This document shows positions 1 through 7,562 of a DNA stretch of 26,606 nt, in pieces (positions within the stretch are counted from its first letter, which is position 1; every line of letters starts with the position of its first letter). This DNA is from Sphingomonadales bacterium UBA6171 (GTDB lineage Bacteria; Pseudomonadota; Alphaproteobacteria; Sphingomonadales; Sphingomonadaceae), in the NCBI GenBank assembly GCA_002422985.1, contig DITZ01000069.1, positions 1-26,606 on the forward strand, written 5' to 3'. The notes beneath the pieces were generated by a model. The model saw nothing but the letters and a program-made list of their open reading frames with translations, made no database searches and was not told the origin of the DNA. Both the position numbers and the translations under genes were made by a program.

Positions 1-2021
1 CCGGTGCCGAAATCATCGAGCGCAAAGCCGACACCCAGCTCCAGCAGCTCTTCCAGCATGGCGCGGGTTTGCGGCCGCTGATCCAGAAACAGACTTTCGG
101 TGAGTTCCAGTTCGAGCCGTTCGGGCTGGATCTTCCACCGTTCCAGCGCGCGCCGGACGATGGTGACAAGATCGGCATCATCGAATTGCAGCGGCGACAG
201 ATTCACCGAGAATTTGATATGCTTCGGCCAGCCGGCGGCCACCCGGCAGGCTTCCTCCAGCGCCCAGCGGCCCAGCCGGCCGATCTGGCCCGATTCTTCC
301 GCAATCGGAATGAAAGTGGCGGGCGACACCTCGCCCAGCCGCGGATGGCGCCAGCGCATCAGCGCCTCGAAGCCCACCACCCGCTCGTCCATCGCATCGA
401 CGATGGGCTGGAAGGCCAGCCACAGCTGCCCCGCCTTCAGCGCGCCGCGCAGCTCCATTTCCAGTGCACGCCGCTGCTCGGCCCGTTCGTGGATGGCGCG
501 ATCGAACTGGCGCACACTGCCGCGCCCGCGTTCCTTCACATCATAAAGCGCCAGATCGGCCGCGCGCATCAGCGCCTCCACCGTCGCGCCATCCGCCGGG
601 CCGATGGCCATGCCGACCGATGCGCCGATCGTCGCGGTGGATTCGCCGATGGCATAGGGTTCGGACAGCACGGCGATCACCTCTTCGGCCAGCAGGCGCG
701 CTGTCGTTTCGCTGCCGCCGCGCAGGACGATGGCGAATTCATCGCCGCCCAGCCGGCCCACCAGCCCATGGCCGCCCGCCACCTGCCGCAGCCGGCGCGC
801 AACCGTCGCCAGCAGAAGATCGCCCGCGCCATGGCCGATACTGTCGTTCACCGCCTTGAAGCGATCGAGATCGACGAACAACAGCACCAGCCCTTCGGGC
901 GAGCGCAGCCCGTCCTCCACCGCACTCTGCACGATGCGGCGGTTCACCAGACCGGTCAGCGTATCGAAAGTGGCGAGGTCTGCGATGCGCTGCGCGGCGA
1001 GATGCCGTTCGGTGACATCGGTGCCGACGCCGCGATAGCCCATCAGCCGGCCGTCTGGCGACAGCTTGGGCGTGCCGGAGAGCGACCACCAATAGTCCAC
1101 ATCATCGATCCGCACCTTCAGCGTCTGATCGCGGAAGGGCTGGCCGCGCGCCACGGCATCCAGCACGACGCCCGAGGTTTCGGTATCGGTGATGAAGCGC
1201 CGCCATGGCTGGCCGATCACATCCTCCACCGGCCGGTGCAACACTTCGGCAAAGCGTTTGGAGGCAAAGGTCAGCCGCCCGTCGGGGCCGAATTCATAGA
1301 GCCATTCCTTGCCGTTCGCCTCGAACTCGTTGAGCAGCAGGCGCATCACCTCGCCCTGCTCCGTCAACTGGTCCTGCAGGCGGACCCGGCCGAAAACGGC
1401 CTTGGCCGCCAGTATATTGTTGCGCGCGACATAGAGGATGAAGATGGCGATCACCAGCACGGCGGCGGTGCCATGCTGCCAGGGATGGGCGAGCAGTCCG
1501 GCGATGCTGCCCAGCGCCACCGTGCCCGACAGCGCCAGCGTGCCCAGCGGCCAGGTGGAGGTGGAAAAGGCCAGCGAGCCAATGCCGGCCATCGTCATGG
1601 CGAGCAGCAGCAGGGCATTGCCGGTATCCACCCGCGCCAGCAGATCGAAGAACAGCAGGCCCCAGCCACAGCCGAACAGCGCAAGTTTGGCCAGCGCCTT
1701 CAGCATCTTGGCCGGCGTGACGCGCTCCTCCCGGCTGCGGCGCACGCCGATCCCGGCAAGGATAGCGAGCGGCAGGGACAGCATCTGGCTGGCGGCCCAC
1801 AGGAGCAGCACCAGCGGCGTTGCCATGTCGCGGAACAGCAGCAGCACGATGGCGCAATGTACCAGCGCGATCGGCACGTTCATCAGCATGTTGCGTTGCA
1901 GGAAATGCAACTGGCCGGCGCGCACGCGCAACCAGAACGGATCATTGCCCGGACCGATCCGCAGCAGATCGCGCCAGCGGAACGGGTCTTCGCCGTCTGT
2001 CAGCAGGACGGGAGCGGTCAT
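1..2021 (-). CDS. Membrane PAS-GGDEF-EAL cyclic-di-GMP protein (C-terminus cut by window edge)
   Basis: I translated this minus-strand frame by hand. It is open from the ATG at 2021 to base 1, giving 673 residues with the end missing. Residues about 45-215 hold roughly six hydrophobic segments, forming a membrane sensor. A PAS-like domain follows (about 232-345), then GGDEF with an intact GGDEF signature at 425-429, then EAL with the ExLxR form EALMR starting at 552. The sequence stops at DDFGTG, so about 100 residues of the EAL domain lie outside. The family makes (GGDEF) or degrades (EAL) cyclic-di-GMP at the inner membrane. The RxxD inhibitory site normally upstream of GGDEF is not visible (GGHG there). 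Both catalytic signatures look intact, so the net activity cannot be told. An in-frame ATG at 2039 is an alternative start; AAAGG about ten bases before 2021 favours 2021. Confidence 0.9.
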   Translation of the reverse strand, partial: MTAPVLLTDGEDPFRWRDLLRIGPGNDPFWLRVRAGQLHFLQRNMLMNVPIALVHCAIVLLLFRDMATPLVLLLWAASQMLSLPLAILAGIGVRRSREERVTPAKMLKALAKLALFGCGWGLLFFDLLARVDTGNALLLLAMTMAGIGSLAFSTSTWPLGTLALSGTVALGSIAGLLAHPWQHGTAAVLVIAIFILYVARNNILAAKAVFGRVRLQDQLTEQGEVMRLLLNEFEANGKEWLYEFGPDGRLTFASKRFAEVLHRPVEDVIGQPWRRFITDTETSGVVLDAVARGQPFRDQTLKVRIDDVDYWWSLSGTPKLSPDGRLMGYRGVGTDVTERHLAAQRIADLATFDTLTGLVNRRIVQSAVEDGLRSPEGLVLLFVDLDRFKAVNDSIGHGAGDLLLATVARRLRQVAGGHGLVGRLGGDEFAIVLRGGSETTARLLAEEVIAVLSEPYAIGESTATIGASVGMAIGPADGATVEALMRAADLALYDVKERGRGSVRQFDRAIHERAEQRRALEMELRGALKAGQLWLAFQPIVDAMDERVVGFEALMRWRHPRLGEVSPATFIPIAEESGQIGRLGRWALEEACRVAAGWPKHIKFSVNLSPLQFDDADLVTIVRRALERWKIQPERLELELTESLFLDQRPQTRAMLEELLELGVGFALDDFGT

Positions 2022-2076
2022 CGTCGCGCAGCCTTTCATGCAGCTTTGCAACATAAACGTCCTGCCGGGCGCAGGC

Positions 2077-2973
2077 TTAATCCTCTGTCAGAATTTCGCG
2101 CGGATAAGTGCCGAGAATTCGCACCCATTTTGAATGAAAGGCCAGTTCTTCCAATGCCCTGCCGACATGTTCGCCGGCAGGCCCGCCCTCTATGTCGATC
2201 AGGAATTCCGCGGCCGTGAAGGTGCCGCCGCGCAGATGGCTTTCCAGTCGGGTGATGTTGACGCCGTTGGTGGCAAAGCCGCCCAGCGCCTTGTAAAGCG
2301 CGGCGGGGATATTCTTCACCTCGAACGCCAGCGTCGTCTTGGCCGGTCCTTCCACATCCGCAAGCGGCGTGCGGGACAGAAACAGAAAGCGGGTGCGGTT
2401 GTGATCCGCATCCTGCAAGCCGTCCACCAGCAGCACATTGCCATAAAGCTCGCCGGCCAGCCGGGAGGCGATGGCAGCGACCATGGGATCGCCGCTTTCG
2501 CGCACCTGCGCGGCGGCGGCGGCGGTGTCGGCATGGGCGATGGCCTTCAGGCCAAGCACTTTCAGCCGCTTGCGGCATTGCCCCAGCGCCTGCGGATGCG
2601 ACATCGCCTCCCGCACCATGGCCAGCGTCGCGCCGGGGGCGCCCAGCAGGCAATGCTCCACCTTCACATGATGTTCGCCCACAATATAGAGGCCGGATTC
2701 GGGCAGCAGGAAATGCACGTCCGCCACCCGGCCATGCAGGCTGTTTTCCACCGGAATCGCGGCCATCGCCGCGCGACCTTCGGAAACGGCGTCCATCGCA
2801 TCTTCGAAAGTATAGCAGGGCAGCGGCAGCGCGTCGGGTCGGGCTTCGCGCACGCACTGGTGTGAAAAGGCGCCCGGCGCGCCCTGAAAGGCGACGGTGC
2901 GCGCCGGATTGGCAAGCGCGGCGGCACGCATGGAATCCACGAGCGACTGGGCGGGGGCGGGATAGATCTGCAT
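2077..2973 (-). CDS. pheA: Prephenate dehydratase (P-protein, monofunctional)
   Basis: It converts prephenate to phenylpyruvate in phenylalanine synthesis, in the cytoplasm. The 298-residue protein begins its catalytic domain with VAFQGAPGAFSH and carries the TRF catalytic motif at residues 194-196. The last 90 or so residues form an ACT domain (KTTLAFEVKN onward), the usual phenylalanine-sensing allosteric module. Here the motif normally read as ESRP is ESHLRGG, which resembles the alphaproteobacterial form. No chorismate mutase domain is fused. I chose the ATG at 2973 (MQIYPAPAQS) because related proteins as I remember them start this way; the frame extends to an ATG at 3006. The gene is divergent from the cytochrome c gene and ends 56 bases before the GGDEF-EAL gene on the same strand. 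Confidence 0.93.
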   Translation of the reverse strand: MQIYPAPAQSLVDSMRAAALANPARTVAFQGAPGAFSHQCVREARPDALPLPCYTFEDAMDAVSEGRAAMAAIPVENSLHGRVADVHFLLPESGLYIVGEHHVKVEHCLLGAPGATLAMVREAMSHPQALGQCRKRLKVLGLKAIAHADTAAAAAQVRESGDPMVAAIASRLAGELYGNVLLVDGLQDADHNRTRFLFLSRTPLADVEGPAKTTLAFEVKNIPAALYKALGGFATNGVNITRLESHLRGGTFTAAEFLIDIEGGPAGEHVGRALEELAFHSKWVRILGTYPREILTED

Positions 2974-3021
2974 GATGGCCGGGGGACATGCGATGAAGGC
3001 AGGCATCCGTCAACCACTGGC

Positions 3022-3114
3022 GCGGCGCTGCGCCGCAGCGGTGCGGCGGTCAGGCCCGTTGCAATGCCGGCCTCATGGCCGTAAAGACCGCCGCCAAACC
3101 GGTGCCTTACGGCC
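3022..3114. repeat. Two inverted repeats in the pheA/cytochrome c divergent region
   Basis: A 6-bp perfect inverted repeat, GCGGCG/CGCCGC with a 3-base loop, lies at 3022-3036. A second pair has arms GGCCGTAAAG (3077-3086) and CCTTACGGCC (3105-3114), nine of ten bases matching across 18 bases. The second lies about 40 bases before the cytochrome c start, so it could be an operator or a leader hairpin. No function can be read from sequence alone. Confidence 0.4.
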
Positions 3115-3152
3115 CGGCGTCCTGACACCAAGTGATTGCGGAGCAAAGGCGC

Positions 3153-3797
3153 GTGAACAACAACCAGATGAACACCATTGCTGGCTGGGTTTTGGCGGCG
3201 ATGGTCTGCGTGCTCGGCCTGTCGATCCTTACGGGTGCCATGTTCACGCCGGCCAAGCTCGAATCGCCGGCCTTTGTGGTGCAGGGCGTGGAGCAGGAAG
3301 GTGAAGCCGCCGGCGGCGGCGCGGCGGCTGCTGAACCACCCATCGCGGCGCTGCTTGCATCGGCTGACATCGCCAAGGGTGCCAATCAGTTCAAAAAATG
3401 CGCGGCCTGCCACACCATCGACAAAGGCGCCGCCGCCGGCATCGGCCCGAATCTCTATGGCATCCTGGGCCTGCATCACGCCCATGCGGCCGGCTTCGGC
3501 TATTCCGATGCCATGAAGGGCAGCTCCGACAAGGTCTGGGATTGGGAAACGCTGTCGCAATGGGTGAAAAGCCCGAAAGCCTTCCTGCCCGGCAACAAGA
3601 TGAGCTTCGCCGGCATGTCGAAGCCGCAGGATCGCGCTGATCTGCTGGCCTTCCTGAACAGCAAGAGCGACAACCCGCTGCCGCTGCCGGCCGCGCCGGA
3701 AGCCGCGGCCCCTGACGCTGACGATGCCGCCGCACCTGCTGCCGCCCCGGCCAACGCTGCACCGGCTGAAACGCCTGTGGCAGCCCCGCACGCCTGA
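3153..3797 (+). CDS. Membrane-anchored c-type cytochrome (CycM/c552-like)
   Basis: This is a 214-residue electron carrier tethered to the periplasmic face of the inner membrane. An uncleaved-type hydrophobic segment lies near residues 6-27, followed by an Ala/Gly-rich linker. The haem site CAACH occupies residues 83-87 and the probable sixth ligand is M150 in the NKMSF segment, the class I cytochrome c layout. About 40 residues of Pro/Ala-rich tail follow the fold. Related proteins pass electrons from the bc1 complex to terminal oxidase; that role is inferred. I took the GTG at 3153 as the start because AAAGG sits four bases upstream; ATG at 3168 is possible. It is divergent from pheA, an arrangement I recall from sphingomonad genomes. 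Confidence 0.88.
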   Translation: MNNNQMNTIAGWVLAAMVCVLGLSILTGAMFTPAKLESPAFVVQGVEQEGEAAGGGAAAAEPPIAALLASADIAKGANQFKKCAACHTIDKGAAAGIGPNLYGILGLHHAHAAGFGYSDAMKGSSDKVWDWETLSQWVKSPKAFLPGNKMSFAGMSKPQDRADLLAFLNSKSDNPLPLPAAPEAAAPDADDAAAPAAAPANAAPAETPVAAPHA

Positions 3798-3804
3798 TGG
3801 TGCC

Positions 3805-3823
3805 GCGGGGCGTCATGCCCCGC
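3805..3823. terminator. Hairpin between convergent cytochrome c and LOG genes
   Basis: A perfect 7-bp stem (GCGGGGC/GCCCCGC) with a GTCAT loop begins eight bases after the cytochrome c stop. The following bases (CTGTTGC) are only weakly T-rich, so intrinsic termination is plausible rather than shown. Its position between convergent genes suits a shared terminator. Confidence 0.55.
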
Positions 3824-3852
3824 CTGTTGCGCCTCAGCCCGTCTGCTGCCGC

Positions 3853-4722
3853 TTAGACAGCAACGCCGTCGTGCGTCCAGGCGCAGACGATGCGCCAGGC
3901 TTCATCCGCCGTCTCCACGAATCGGAACAGTTTCAGATCATCGGGCGAAATCACGCCCTCCTCCGCCAGCGCCTCGAAATTCACCACCCGGCTCCAGAAA
4001 TCCCTGCCGAACAGCAGGATCGGCAGCGGTGCCATTTTGGTGGTCTGCACCAGCGTCAGCAGCTCGAACAATTCGTCGAACGTGCCAAAGCCGCCGGGAA
4101 AAACGGCAACCGCCCGCGCGCGCATCAGGAAGTGCATCTTGCGCAGCGCAAAATAGTGGAACTGAAAGCTCAGCCCCGGCGTCACATAGGCATTGGGCAC
4201 CTGCTCGTGCGGCAGCACGATATTCAGACCCAGCGAGGGCGCGCCGGCCTCTGCCGCGCCGCGATTGGCCGCCTCCATGATCGACGGGCCACCGCCGGAG
4301 CAGACCACCAGATCGCGCCCGCCATCCGTCTTGCAGGGCTGGCACGACGCCAGCCAGGCGAGCCGCCGGGCTTCGTCATAATATCGCGCCTTCTCCACCA
4401 GCCGCTCCACCACGGCCATGCGCTTCTGGTCTCCCACGGCGGCCGCGCGCAGCCCTTCCACTTCGTCGGGCGACGGAATCCGCGCCGAGCCATAAAAGAC
4501 AAAGGTCGAGTCGATACCGGCTTCCGCCAGCAGCAGCTCGGGCTTCAGCAGCTCCAGCTGGAAGCGCACCGGGCGCAATTCCTCCCGCAGCAGGAAATCC
4601 TTGTCCTGAAAAGCGAGTCGGTAGGCGGGATGCTCCGTCTGGGCCGTCTGGGTGGGATTGGCGGCGATATCCGCCTCTTGTGCGGCCGGCTGAAACGGGC
4701 GCTGCGAAATAATTTCGTTCAT
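3853..4722 (-). CDS. LOG-family (TIGR00730-like) Rossmann-fold protein
   Basis: The LOG family includes cytokinin riboside 5'-monophosphate phosphoribohydrolases, which release a free base from a nucleoside monophosphate, and AMP nucleosidase-like enzymes. The signature PGGFGT starts at residue 209 and continues into the conserved DELFE segment; SGGGPSIMEAANRGA upstream is the nucleotide-binding loop. At 289 residues it is about 100 longer than the short LOG enzymes because of an N-terminal extension. C127 and C130 form a CxxC (SCQPCKTDGG) just before the binding loop, and I do not know their role. The start at 4722 has GGGG a few bases upstream (ACAGGGGCAT); the frame runs open to 4779. The gene is divergent from serC. 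The true substrate is unknown. Confidence 0.82.
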   Translation of the reverse strand: MNEIISQRPFQPAAQEADIAANPTQTAQTEHPAYRLAFQDKDFLLREELRPVRFQLELLKPELLLAEAGIDSTFVFYGSARIPSPDEVEGLRAAAVGDQKRMAVVERLVEKARYYDEARRLAWLASCQPCKTDGGRDLVVCSGGGPSIMEAANRGAAEAGAPSLGLNIVLPHEQVPNAYVTPGLSFQFHYFALRKMHFLMRARAVAVFPGGFGTFDELFELLTLVQTTKMAPLPILLFGRDFWSRVVNFEALAEEGVISPDDLKLFRFVETADEAWRIVCAWTHDGVAV

Positions 4723-4762
4723 ATGCCCCTGTACATAGGCGCGACTGAAGCCGGCCGCCAGC

Positions 4763-4790
4763 TTGACAGCGGGGCGCACTACTCTATTTC
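4763..4790 (+). promoter_or_regulatory. Probable promoter of the serC-serA-hisZ operon
   Basis: A perfect TTGACA at 4763-4768 is followed after 16 bases by TATTTC at 4785-4790. Transcription would start near 4797, giving a leader of about 48 bases before the serC ATG. It is the only convincing sigma70-type pair I see in the gap between the LOG gene and serC. Confidence 0.55.
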
Positions 4791-4803
4791 GGCCAGCGGG
4801 CCA

Positions 4804-4841
4804 CGCCGTCCCAACGCGGCGCGCGCTCTCTGAGAGGAGAG
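4804..4841 (+). promoter_or_regulatory. Structured serC leader, possible serC RNA motif
   Basis: Between the inferred transcription start and serC there are two short foldable segments. CGCCG/CGGCG (4804-4808 with 4817-4821) closes the loop TCCCAACG. CTCTC at 4826-4830 can pair with GAGAG at 4837-4841, or CTCT with AGAG at 4833-4836; either pairing covers part of the Shine-Dalgarno GAGGAGA. A conserved serC RNA motif upstream of alphaproteobacterial serC genes is described in the literature and Rfam. The position fits, but I could not compare the consensus. Confidence 0.4.
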
Positions 4842-4844
4842 AAT

Positions 4845-5966
4845 ATGACTGATAAGCCTACCGCGCGCCCGTTGCGCGCGCATTTCTCGTCCGGCCCCTG
4901 CGCCAAGCGCCCCGGATATGATCTTTCCGCCCTCCCGCTTGACAGCCTCGGCCGATCACATCGCGCCAGGATCGGCAAAGCGCGCCTGAAGGCCGCCATC
5001 GACCAGACCCGCGCCATCCTGGGGGTGCCCGACACGCACCGCATCGGCATCGTGCCCGCATCCGACACCGGCGCCTATGAAATGGCCATGTGGTCGCTGC
5101 TCGGCGCCCGCCCGGTCACCGCGCTCGCATGGGAGAGCTTCGGTGAAGGCTGGGTGACGGACGCGGTGAAGCAGCTGAAGCTGAACCCCACCGTGCTGAA
5201 GGCCGATTATGGCCGGCTGCCCGACCTCGCCGCTGTCGATCAGGCGTCGGATATATTGTTCACCTGGAACGGCACCACCTCCGGCGTGAAGGTGCCCGAT
5301 GGCGACTGGATCGCCGACGACCGCGCGGGGCTGACGCTCTGCGACGCGACCAGCGCCGCCTTTGCGCAGCCGCTGCCGTTCGACAAGCTCGATGTCGTCA
5401 CCTTCAGCTGGCAGAAGGTGCTGGGCGGCGAAGGCGCGCATGGCATGCTCATCCTTGGGCCGCGCGCGGTCGCCCGTCTGGAAAGCTACACGCCGGCCTG
5501 GCCGCTGCCGAAAATCTTCCGCATGACCAAAGGCGGCAAGCTCATCGAAGGCATTTTCGAGGGCGAGACGATCAACACCCCTTCCATGCTGGCGGTCGAG
5601 GATTATCTCGATGCCCTGCGCTGGGCCGAGAGCATCGGTGGCCTTGCCACGCTGCACGCCCGCGCCGACGCCAATGCCGCGGCTCTCAACGCCTGGGTCG
5701 ATCGCACACCCTGGGCCGCCAATCTGGCGGCGGACGCTGCCACCCGCTCCAACACGTCCGTCTGCATCCGCATTGACGGCGCGGCCGACCTGCCCAAAGC
5801 GATGGCCGGCCTGCTGGAGAAGGAGGGCGTGGCCTTCGACATCAACGGCTACCGCGATGCCCCGCCGTCGCTGCGCATCTGGTGCGGCGCGACGGTTGAC
5901 ACCAGCGACATCGAGGCGCTGACGCCATGGCTCGACTGGGCCTATGAAACCGCGCGCGCAGCTTGA
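4845..5966 (+). CDS. serC: Phosphoserine aminotransferase
   Basis: This PLP enzyme converts 3-phosphohydroxypyruvate and glutamate to O-phosphoserine, the second step of serine synthesis, and can act in pyridoxal phosphate synthesis. The 373-residue protein starts with RPLRAHFSSGPCAKRPGYD, the family's substrate-binding SSGP start. FTWNGTTSGVKVP contacts the cofactor phosphate. The Schiff-base lysine is K191 in FSWQKVLGGEGAHGM. This Lys context and length match the alphaproteobacterial/methanosarcinal subfamily (TIGR01365 type) rather than E. coli SerC. A strong Shine-Dalgarno, GAGGAGA, precedes the ATG. serA begins 18 bases after its stop, so the two are surely cotranscribed. Confidence 0.95.
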   Translation: MTDKPTARPLRAHFSSGPCAKRPGYDLSALPLDSLGRSHRARIGKARLKAAIDQTRAILGVPDTHRIGIVPASDTGAYEMAMWSLLGARPVTALAWESFGEGWVTDAVKQLKLNPTVLKADYGRLPDLAAVDQASDILFTWNGTTSGVKVPDGDWIADDRAGLTLCDATSAAFAQPLPFDKLDVVTFSWQKVLGGEGAHGMLILGPRAVARLESYTPAWPLPKIFRMTKGGKLIEGIFEGETINTPSMLAVEDYLDALRWAESIGGLATLHARADANAAALNAWVDRTPWAANLAADAATRSNTSVCIRIDGAADLPKAMAGLLEKEGVAFDINGYRDAPPSLRIWCGATVDTSDIEALTPWLDWAYETARAA

Positions 5967-5984
5967 GATATTAAGGGAATAAAC

Positions 5985-7562
5985 ATGCCCAAAGTTCTGA
6001 TTTCCGATAAAATGTCGCCAAAGGCGGCCGAGATTTTCCGCGCCCGTGGCATCGAGGTCGATGAAAAGCCGGGTCTCAGCAAAGACGAGCTGGCTGCCAT
6101 CATCGGCCAATATGACGGCCTTGCCATCCGCTCCTCCACCAAGGCGACCGCCGCGCTGCTGGACCATGCCGCCAATCTGAAGGTCATCGGCCGCGCCGGC
6201 ATCGGCGTTGACAATGTGGACGTGGCCGCCGCCACCGCCCGCGGCATCGTGGTGATGAACACGCCGTTCGGCAACAGCATCACCACCGCCGAACATGCCA
6301 TCGCGCTGATGTTCGCGCTCGCCCGGCAAATCCCGGAGGCCGACGCCTCCACCCAGGCCGGCAAGTGGGAAAAAAACCGCTTCATGGGGGTGGAAGTCAC
6401 ATCCAAAATCCTCGGTCTCATCGGTTGCGGCAATATCGGCTCCATCGTCGCGGAACGGGCACTGGGCCTGCGGATGAAGGTCATCGCCTTCGATCCCTTC
6501 CTCACACCGGAACGTGCACAGGATCTGGGCGTGGAAAAGGTGACGCTGGACGAACTGCTCGCCCGCGCCGACTTCATCACGCTGCACACGCCGCTGACCG
6601 ACAGCACGCGCAACATCCTGTCGGCCGGGAATCTCGCCAAAACCAGAAAAGGCGTGCGCATCATCAACTGCGCGCGCGGCGGGCTGGTGGACGAAGCCGC
6701 GCTGAAGGCGGGGCTGGACAGCGGCCATATCGCCGGCGCTGCGCTCGACGTGTTCGTGGAGGAGCCGGCGCAGAACAGCCCGCTGTTCGGCACGCCCAAC
6801 TTCATTTCCACCCCGCACCTGGGCGCTTCCACCGATGAGGCGCAAGTGAATGTCGCCATCCAGGTAGCTGAACAGATGGCGGATTTCCTGCTGACGGGTG
6901 GCGTTACCAACGCACTCAACATGCCGTCGCTCTCGGCTGAAGATGCGCCGAAGCTGAAGCCTTATATGGCGCTCGCGGAATATCTCGGGCGGCTGGCCGG
7001 GCAGCTTGAGTCCGAAGAATTGCGCGGCGTGAAGGTGGAGGTGGAGGGTGCGGCCGCCAGCCTCAACATCAAGCCGATTACCGCTGCGGTGCTCGCCGGC
7101 CTGATGCGCACCTTCTCCGACACGGTGAACATGGTGAACGCGCCGACGATGGCGCGGGACCGCAATATCGAGGTCGCCGAAGTCCGCCACGAACGCGATA
7201 CCGATTATCAGACGCTGGTGCGCGTGACCGTGCGCACGCCAACCGGCGAGCGTTCGGTTGCCGGCACATTGTTCGGCCACAGCATCCCGCGCCTTGTCGA
7301 GATTTTCGGCATCAAGGTGGAGGCGGATTTCTCCCCGCGGATGCTGTTCATCGTGAACGAGGACAAGCCGGGTTTCATCGGCCGGCTGGGCACCAAGCTG
7401 GGCGAGGCGGGCGTCAATATCGGCACCTTCCACCTGGGCCGCCGCGATGCGCTGGCAGAGGCGATCCTGCTGCTGTCCGTCGATGAGCCGGTGGATGAGC
7501 CGCTGTTGTGGGACATCTGCCGCCTGCCGGGCGTGAAAAGCGTGAAAGCGCTCACCTTCTGA
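5985..7562 (+). CDS. serA: D-3-phosphoglycerate dehydrogenase
   Basis: It oxidises 3-phosphoglycerate with NAD, the first and committed step of serine synthesis. The 525-residue protein is the long form. A catalytic/nucleotide-binding core spans about residues 1-310 with the GCGNIGS Rossmann loop. The catalytic triad appears as R231 (NCARGGLVDE), E260 (DVFVEEPA) and H278 (STPHLGAST). An allosteric substrate-binding domain (about 320-440) and a C-terminal ACT domain (about 452-525, FIVNEDKPGFIGRLG) follow; ACT usually senses serine. The Shine-Dalgarno AAGGGA precedes the ATG. The stop TGA shares its last base with the hisZ ATG, indicating translational coupling. Confidence 0.96.
   Translation: MPKVLISDKMSPKAAEIFRARGIEVDEKPGLSKDELAAIIGQYDGLAIRSSTKATAALLDHAANLKVIGRAGIGVDNVDVAAATARGIVVMNTPFGNSITTAEHAIALMFALARQIPEADASTQAGKWEKNRFMGVEVTSKILGLIGCGNIGSIVAERALGLRMKVIAFDPFLTPERAQDLGVEKVTLDELLARADFITLHTPLTDSTRNILSAGNLAKTRKGVRIINCARGGLVDEAALKAGLDSGHIAGAALDVFVEEPAQNSPLFGTPNFISTPHLGASTDEAQVNVAIQVAEQMADFLLTGGVTNALNMPSLSAEDAPKLKPYMALAEYLGRLAGQLESEELRGVKVEVEGAAASLNIKPITAAVLAGLMRTFSDTVNMVNAPTMARDRNIEVAEVRHERDTDYQTLVRVTVRTPTGERSVAGTLFGHSIPRLVEIFGIKVEADFSPRMLFIVNEDKPGFIGRLGTKLGEAGVNIGTFHLGRRDALAEAILLLSVDEPVDEPLLWDICRLPGVKSVKALTF

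Noticed and set aside
69..2219. 716-codon plus-strand open frame across the GGDEF-EAL gene and the pheA end
   Set aside because: Its translation is Arg/His/Gln-rich with no recognisable domain, while the opposite strand reads clean PAS, GGDEF and EAL motifs. It is an antisense shadow of high-GC codon use.
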